Under the pieces are notes generated by a model. The model was not told where the DNA came from and ran no database searches. It saw nothing but the letters and a program-made list of their open reading frames with translations. A DNA stretch of 10,718 nt, from NCBI GenBank assembly GCA_035286365.1, contig DATHJZ010000239.1, positions 1 to 10,718 of the forward strand. Direction: 5' to 3'. How positions within the stretch are numbered: the stretch's first letter is position 1; each line of letters starts with the position of its first letter. This DNA is from CADEED01 sp035286365 (lineage in GTDB: Bacteria; Pseudomonadota; Gammaproteobacteria; Steroidobacterales; Steroidobacteraceae). Made by a program: the position numbers and the translations under genes. Positions 6,779-10,718 of the stretch are shown piece after piece.

Positions 6779-6805
6779 ATAGACCGGGACGATTTGGCGA
6801 AGTTC
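6779..6805 (-). promoter_or_regulatory. Sigma-E/AlgU-type promoter for the Do-family protease
   Basis: On the minus strand, GAACTT (plus 6800-6805), the classic extracytoplasmic sigma-E/AlgU -35 box, is followed after exactly 16 bases by TCTAT (plus 6779-6783), close to the TCTAA/TCTGA -10 class. Transcription would begin near 6772, about 36 bases before the ATG at 6735. degP and mucD are known sigma-E/AlgU-linked genes, so box, spacing and gene context agree. It would give stress-inducible protease expression independent of lnt. Confidence 0.65.
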
Positions 6806-6822
6806 AGCAACGGGGCCGGCAT

Positions 6823-6832
6823 GCGCTTCTCC
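6823..6832 (-). promoter_or_regulatory. Strong ribosome binding site before an alternative protease start
   Basis: Directly after the lnt stop the minus strand reads TGAGGAGAAGCGC and then ATG at 6822, so GGAG sits about 6 bases ahead of an in-frame ATG. This could initiate a protease form with 29 extra N-terminal residues from lnt read-through mRNA. It competes with the start at 6735. Confidence 0.4.
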
Positions 6833-8362
6833 TCACGCTGGTTTTCTGAGACGTCTCACATAAGCACTGGCGAAGCCTAAAACAAGGGCCAGGCTGATCA
6901 CAGCCCAATTTCCGGTGCGCGCATAAGGCGTCAAACCGATACGGGGCTGCAACTCGCCGCGCATTACATTCGCTTCATATTCCGGGGCGCTCGTGAGTAT
7001 TTCGCCACGGTGCCCGATGATGGCCGAAACGCCGTCATTGGCCGCCCGCACCATCGGACGGCCGGCCTCCATGGCGCGCATGCGACTGATTTGCAGATGC
7101 TGGTAGCGCGCGCTCGAGCGGCGGAACCAGGCGTCGTTGGTAACGTTTACCAGCAGCGTTGCGGTGCGCAACGCCGGCAACTGGGTAGACCCATAACCGT
7201 CTTCGTAGCACACGCTCGCCGCGATACGCTGTCCGGCCGCCTCGAGTGGCTCCTGCTCGGCCGCGCCGTGGTTGAAGTCCGAATACGGCAGCGCCATCAG
7301 CTTGAGCCAGCTGCGGATGAATCCGGGCACGGGGAAGAATTCCACGAACGGCACGAGATGATGCTTGTTGTGCCAGGCCACGCCGGGAGTGGATCTGTCC
7401 ATGGCGAGGACCGAGTTGTAGTACTCCTCCTCGCCCGTCTTCGTGTTTTCCTCCGCGCGCAGCGCGCCCATGACGAGCGACGAACCGTGCGCGCTGGCCT
7501 CGGCATACACATCGCGGTAATAGGCGATGTGGTTGTTAGCCAGGTCGGGGATCGCGGACTCCGGCCAGACGATGAGTTTCGCGCCGTGTGCCTCGCGCGT
7601 GAGCTGCTGGTAGCGGTCGAGGGTCGATTGCAGGTTGTCTGCGATCCACTTCTCGTCCTGAGGGATCGCGCCCTGCACCACGGCCACCGTGATCGGGCGG
7701 CTGTAGGCGGAAGTCCACTCCATGTTGCGCAGCGCGAGCCCCGCGCTCCAGATCGCGACGACGATCAGGCCCGCGGCGATGCGCTCACGTTTCGTGCCTT
7801 CGAGCAGCGTCATCAACGAGCCCGCGATCAGCAACACCAACAGACCCAGGCCGTATTGGCCGATCACCGGCGACAGGCTCGCGAGCCACGTATCGGTCTG
7901 TGAATAGCCGAGCGCAAACCAGCCGAACCCCGTGAGGAACCAGCTGCGCCACCACTCGAGGAACAGCCACATCGTGGGGATGCCCACGAGCCAGCGCCAC
8001 GCGCCGCGCTCGGGCAGGTACTTGGCGACCGCCCAGCCTAACAACGCGTGGTACGCGCCCATGACGGCGACGAGGCCGGCCATCAGCAGCAGCGCCAGCG
8101 GGATCGGCGCGTGCGCCACGATACGGATGCTGATGTACATCCAGTAGGTGCCGAGCGCAAACGTGCCCGCGTTGAACCAGAAACCGAGCACGGCCGCGCG
8201 GCGTGGCGTCGCGCCCTGCCACAGCCACATGAGAACCGCGGGCATCAGGAAGGCCAGCGGCCACCAGGCAAGCGGCGCAAACGACAGGGTCAGCAGCATG
8301 CCCGCGACGAGCGCGACGGCGCTGCCGACGAAGCGGCGCTCAATGATTTGGCGCAGGTTCAC
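6833..8362 (-). CDS. lnt: Apolipoprotein N-acyltransferase
   Basis: Lnt adds the third fatty acid to the N-terminal Cys of lipoproteins in the inner membrane, needed for Lol-dependent export to the outer membrane. The 509-residue length is typical. The N-terminal half carries about six or seven membrane segments (for example 12-48, 56-80, 86-112, 125-150, 165-186, 196-212). A nitrilase-type domain follows from about 223, then a final membrane helix at 486-501. The triad is present: Glu268 in IVWPESAIPD, Lys333 in HNKHHLVPF, Cys385 in SVCYED; the further essential Glu341 is kept. Two usually Gly positions differ: PFVEFF (residue 340) and DAWFRRS (residue 414). The start codon is GTG (8360-8362), 20 bases after the corC stop, with only a weak GA-rich stretch upstream. 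E. coli also has lnt after ybeX. Confidence 0.96.
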   Translation of the reverse strand: MNLRQIIERRFVGSAVALVAGMLLTLSFAPLAWWPLAFLMPAVLMWLWQGATPRRAAVLGFWFNAGTFALGTYWMYISIRIVAHAPIPLALLLMAGLVAVMGAYHALLGWAVAKYLPERGAWRWLVGIPTMWLFLEWWRSWFLTGFGWFALGYSQTDTWLASLSPVIGQYGLGLLVLLIAGSLMTLLEGTKRERIAAGLIVVAIWSAGLALRNMEWTSAYSRPITVAVVQGAIPQDEKWIADNLQSTLDRYQQLTREAHGAKLIVWPESAIPDLANNHIAYYRDVYAEASAHGSSLVMGALRAEENTKTGEEEYYNSVLAMDRSTPGVAWHNKHHLVPFVEFFPVPGFIRSWLKLMALPYSDFNHGAAEQEPLEAAGQRIAASVCYEDGYGSTQLPALRTATLLVNVTNDAWFRRSSARYQHLQISRMRAMEAGRPMVRAANDGVSAIIGHRGEILTSAPEYEANVMRGELQPRIGLTPYARTGNWAVISLALVLGFASAYVRRLRKPA

Positions 8363-8367
8363 TCGTC

Positions 8368-8391
8368 TTCAGTCTTCTATTTTCAGTCTTC
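8368..8391. repeat. Short direct repeat across the corC stop codon
   Basis: TTCAGTCTTC occurs at 8368-8377 and again at 8382-8391, a 14-base period. On the coding strand it repeats the last Glu-Asp codons and TGA of corC as GAAGACTGAA. It fills most of the corC-lnt gap and looks like a small slippage duplication. Confidence 0.55.
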
Positions 8392-9279
8392 CAGGAGGGG
8401 CCGGTCTTCGGGCGGCACGATGTCGCGCGGCGCGGTGAGCCGCAGGGAATCGATGCGTCGCCGATCGAAGCGCAGGACCTTGAGCTCGCAATCCGCGAGC
8501 TGCAGGGTCTCGCCGCGGCGCGGCAGGCGACCTAACTGTTTCATCGCGAGGCCCGCGACGGTGTCGAATTCATCGTCCGACAAATCGGTCTGGAAGTATT
8601 CGTTGAACTCGTCGATCGGTGTCTGGCCGCGCACGATGTACTGGCGCTCGCCGTCCTTGCGGATGTTCACGTCTTCATCGATGTCGTGCTCGTCGTCGAT
8701 GTCGCCGACGATCTGCTCGATGACATCCTCGATGGTCACGAGGCCGGCCACGCCGCCGTATTCGTCGGCGACGATGGCCATGTGCACGCGCGAGCGGCGA
8801 AATTCGCGCAGCAGCACGTTGAGGCGCTTGGATTCGGGCACGAACACCGTCGGGCGCATGAATTCCTTGATATCGAACGGCGCGTCTTCGGACGCCACCG
8901 CCAGGCGCAACAGATCCTTCGCCAGCAGGATGCCCACGATCTTCTCGCGGTCTTCGTCCATCACCGGGAAACGCGAGTGACCGCTTTCGACCACCGTCTT
9001 CAACAGGACTTCGGATTCGTCATCGCGATTGAGCACGGTCATCTGCGCACGCGGCACCATGATGTCGCGCACCTGGATGTCGGCGACGCCGAGCACTCCT
9101 TCGAGCATGGCGAGTGCGTCACCCTCGACGATCCCGCGCTCGGCGGCATCGCGCAGGTAGGCGATCACCTCGCCGCGGTCCTGCGCCTCGCCCGCGATCT
9201 TGCGCGACAGCTTGCGCAGCCATTTGCCGCTGGCGCCGATGTCCTTCTCGTTGTCTTTCTCTTTTTCTCTGGCGCTCAT
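8383..9279 (-). CDS. corC: CorC/YbeX-family CBS-domain protein
   Basis: Cytoplasmic CBS-pair protein of the CorC/HlyC/YbeX group. Family members are linked to Mg2+/Co2+ efflux with CorA and, as YbeX in E. coli, to magnesium homeostasis and ribosome metabolism. The 298 residues begin with a charged Lys/Glu-rich stretch (1-35). Tandem CBS domains follow at about 73-130 (DIMVPRAQM, SRFPVMDEDREKIVGILLAKDLL) and 139-195 (FVPESKRLN, MAIVADEYGGVAGLVTIEDV). A CorC/HlyC transporter-associated domain lies at about 208-285 (IVRGQTPIDEFN, DEFDTVAGL, RRGETL). There is no membrane domain, so it is the soluble type and not a CNNM-like transporter. Its ATG overlaps the ybeY stop (ATGA, 9276-9279) with no separate ribosome site, indicating coupled translation. 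The nearly universal ybeZ-ybeY-ybeX order supports the call. Confidence 0.95.
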   Translation of the reverse strand: MSAREKEKDNEKDIGASGKWLRKLSRKIAGEAQDRGEVIAYLRDAAERGIVEGDALAMLEGVLGVADIQVRDIMVPRAQMTVLNRDDESEVLLKTVVESGHSRFPVMDEDREKIVGILLAKDLLRLAVASEDAPFDIKEFMRPTVFVPESKRLNVLLREFRRSRVHMAIVADEYGGVAGLVTIEDVIEQIVGDIDDEHDIDEDVNIRKDGERQYIVRGQTPIDEFNEYFQTDLSDDEFDTVAGLAMKQLGRLPRRGETLQLADCELKVLRFDRRRIDSLRLTAPRDIVPPEDRPLLED

Positions 9280-9749
9280 GTGTAGGGATTCCCGAAACCG
9301 AAACTCTTGAGCACGGCGATTTCGCGCCGCTCCATACGCAGGCGCTCGCTGCGCCCGACCTCATGGTCGTAACCCGCCAGGTGCAGCGCACCGTGCATGA
9401 CCATGTGCGCCCAGTGCGCTTCCAGTTTCTTGCCGTCGCGCAGCGCTTCGCGGCGCACGACGTCGGCGCAGATCACCAGATCGCCGAGCGGCAGCCGATA
9501 ATCGAGCGGCATGCCGCGACGACTCTGCGCAGGCGCGGGAAACGACAGCACATTGGTGGACTGGTCCTTGCCGCGCCACAGTTTGTTCAATGTGCGGCTT
9601 TCGCGCTCCGCCACCACGCGTACCGTAATCTCGCGGCGCGCACCGCGCCGGCCCAACGCGCGTGCTGCCCAACTACTCATGCGCACCCGCGACGGTGACC
9701 AGGCGCGTGTTCCCCGGCTGAGGGACAGCGCGAGCCCGCTCGAGCTCAT
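9276..9749 (-). CDS. ybeY: Endoribonuclease YbeY (rRNA maturation factor)
   Basis: YbeY is a small zinc-dependent endoribonuclease acting in 16S rRNA 3'-end maturation, ribosome quality control and stress responses in the cytoplasm. The 157-residue protein is of normal length. It contains the defining motif HGALHLAGYDH at 119-129, whose His119, His123 and His129 are the predicted zinc ligands. Upstream lies WRGKDQSTNVLSFP at 58-71, with the conserved Arg59, and LGDLVIC at 88-94. The full N-terminus aligns with the family in layout, so the ATG at 9749 is accepted. It overlaps the stop of the PhoH-like gene by ATGA (9746-9749). The N-terminal 40 residues are unusually rich in Ser and Arg. Coupling to ybeZ on one side and corC on the other matches the conserved operon. 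Confidence 0.96.
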   Translation of the reverse strand: MSSSGLALSLSRGTRAWSPSRVRMSSWAARALGRRGARREITVRVVAERESRTLNKLWRGKDQSTNVLSFPAPAQSRRGMPLDYRLPLGDLVICADVVRREALRDGKKLEAHWAHMVMHGALHLAGYDHEVGRSERLRMERREIAVLKSFGFGNPYT

Positions 9750-10718
9750 GACTGATCGGGTGGCGTGTGCGCTTCATACGCCTTGACGATGCGCTGCACG
9801 AGCGGGTGACGCACCACGTCGGCAGCTTCGAAGAATGTGAACGCCACGCCGTCGGTCTCGTGCAGGATCTTGACCACGTGTTTCAGGCCGGACATTTTGC
9901 CGGCCGGCAGATCGGTCTGCGTGACGTCTCCCGTCACCACGGCGCGCGAGCCGAAACCGATGCGCGTCAGGAACATCTTCATCTGCTCGGGCGTGGTGTT
10001 TTGGGCCTCGTCGAGAATGATGAAGGAATCGTTGAGCGAGCGGCCGCGCATGAACGCCAGCGGTGCGACTTCGATGACGTTGCGTTCGATGAAGCGCGCG
10101 ACGCGGTCGAAGCCCAGCATCTCGTAGAGCGCGTCGTACATCGGGCGCAGATACGGATCGATTTTCTGCGAGAGATCGCCCGGCAGGAATCCGAGCCGCT
10201 CGCCCGCCTCGACCGCCGGCCTGACCAGGATGATGCGGCGGATCTTGTCCGCCTGCAGCGCTTCGACCGCGCAGGCCACGGCGAGGTAAGTCTTGCCGGT
10301 GCCCGCGGGGCCGATACCGAAGGAAAGATCCTTGGTGCGGATGTGCGCGATGTAGTCGCGCTGGTTGCGGCCGCGCGCCCGAATCGTGCCGCGCGCGACG
10401 CGCACCGCATCGCCGGCCACCGGTTCGTCGAGCAGCGCGCCAGGCATGTCGCGCGAATCGCGCAGCGCCAGGTGCACACGCTCGAGAGAGATCTCTTCCT
10501 TGCCGGTCGCTTCGAACAGGTCGCGCAGCAGGTCTTCGGCGGCGTGCGCACGCTGACCCGCGACGCGGAAGCTCGCCCCGCGGCGCTTCACCGACACGGA
10601 CATGCGGTCTTCGATGAGTTTGAGATTTTCGTCGAGCGGGCCGCACAGGTTCGAGAGCCGCGCGTTGTCGGGCGGCACGAGATCGAATTCACGGGCGGGT
10701 TCTACTGGGGCCGGTGTC
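9746..10718 (-). CDS. ybeZ: PhoH-like ATPase YbeZ (5' end outside window)
   Basis: PhoH-family P-loop ATPase, a partner of YbeY in RNA metabolism. The visible 323 residues contain the N-terminal nucleic-acid-binding-like part with PPDNARLSNLCGPLDENLK, Walker A GPAGTGKT (plus 10289-10312), the VRPAVEAGERLGFLPGD block, Walker B FIILDEAQNTT, and VVTGDVTQTDLP. The protein ends in AHTPPDQS with TGA at 9746-9748. A GTG at 10678 could be taken as the start. However, the frame stays open to the window edge, and the residues before it (EPAREFDL, leading into VPPDNARL) continue the usual family N-terminus. I therefore treat the gene as cut by the window, with only a few codons missing. It is the most upstream visible gene of the ybeZ-ybeY-corC-lnt operon. 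Confidence 0.95.
   Translation of the reverse strand, partial: TPAPVEPAREFDLVPPDNARLSNLCGPLDENLKLIEDRMSVSVKRRGASFRVAGQRAHAAEDLLRDLFEATGKEEISLERVHLALRDSRDMPGALLDEPVAGDAVRVARGTIRARGRNQRDYIAHIRTKDLSFGIGPAGTGKTYLAVACAVEALQADKIRRIILVRPAVEAGERLGFLPGDLSQKIDPYLRPMYDALYEMLGFDRVARFIERNVIEVAPLAFMRGRSLNDSFIILDEAQNTTPEQMKMFLTRIGFGSRAVVTGDVTQTDLPAGKMSGLKHVVKILHETDGVAFTFFEAADVVRHPLVQRIVKAYEAHTPPDQS

Noticed and set aside
7010..7903. Long plus-strand open frame opposite lnt
   Set aside because: Arg/His-rich composition, no motif, and it lies wholly antisense to lnt; typical GC-rich shadow.
8048..8980. 310-codon plus-strand frame across the lnt/corC junction
   Set aside because: Low-complexity Arg/Ser composition, antisense to two confident genes, no domain.
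9774..10646. 290-codon minus-strand frame overlapping ybeZ
   Set aside because: Alternate frame of a confident ATPase gene with only Arg/Ala-rich sequence.
10676..10678. GTG start for the PhoH-like gene
   Set aside because: The frame stays open to the window edge, and the preceding residues fit the family N-terminus, so the Val is internal.
1..10718. CRISPR array, transposon, prophage or tRNA
   Set aside because: I saw no spaced repeats, transposase motifs, terminal inverted repeats, phage genes or cloverleaf-like sequence on either strand.

Overview
The window looks like a conserved chromosomal segment from a high-GC gammaproteobacterium, in the broad range of Xanthomonadales, Nevskiales or Steroidobacter relatives. 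That placement is inferred from GC-rich third codon positions, the ybeZ-ybeY-corC-lnt order, leuS-lptE linkage, and motif flavour such as Lnt residues 330-344. No marker in the window settles the genus. I saw no rRNA, tRNA, CRISPR array, insertion sequence or phage gene.

Most genes lie on the minus strand, so they are transcribed from high to low coordinates. The right part (10718 down to 6833) is the envelope and ribosome-maturation operon: a PhoH-like ATPase (ybeZ, 5' end outside the window), the rRNA endonuclease ybeY, the CBS-domain protein corC and apolipoprotein N-acyltransferase lnt. ybeZ/ybeY and ybeY/corC overlap by the ATGA arrangement, and corC and lnt are 20 bases apart. Next comes a DegP/DegQ/MucD-type periplasmic serine protease (6735-5215) with what looks like its own sigma-E-type promoter (GAACTT, 16 bases, TCTAT). 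Its N-terminus carries a lipobox-like sequence.

A small plus-strand membrane protein gene (4848-5138) faces the protease. The two share a strong bidirectional terminator (5158-5189). It is divergent from leuS (4571-1923), which begins a second minus-strand transcription unit: leuS, lptE (LPS-assembly lipoprotein), a 170-residue HExxH protein of unknown function, and then debris. In Escherichia coli lptE is followed by holA. Here that position is taken by the HExxH gene and a truncated alpha/beta-hydrolase gene.

The truncated hydrolase is joined out of frame, at about position 629, to the last 83 codons of an unrelated DUF2135-type protein. This looks like the scar of a deletion that fused two genes. 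A structured intergenic stretch and a small minus-strand hairpin follow. The left edge holds the last 53 codons of a plus-strand prolyl iminopeptidase (pip).

I found no convincing new multi-gene system. The best leads are the gene-fusion scar, the HExxH gene, the protease with its internal promoter and two possible starts, and an odd codon pattern in which five of the six TTA leucine codons I found lie directly before a glycine GGC or GGT codon.
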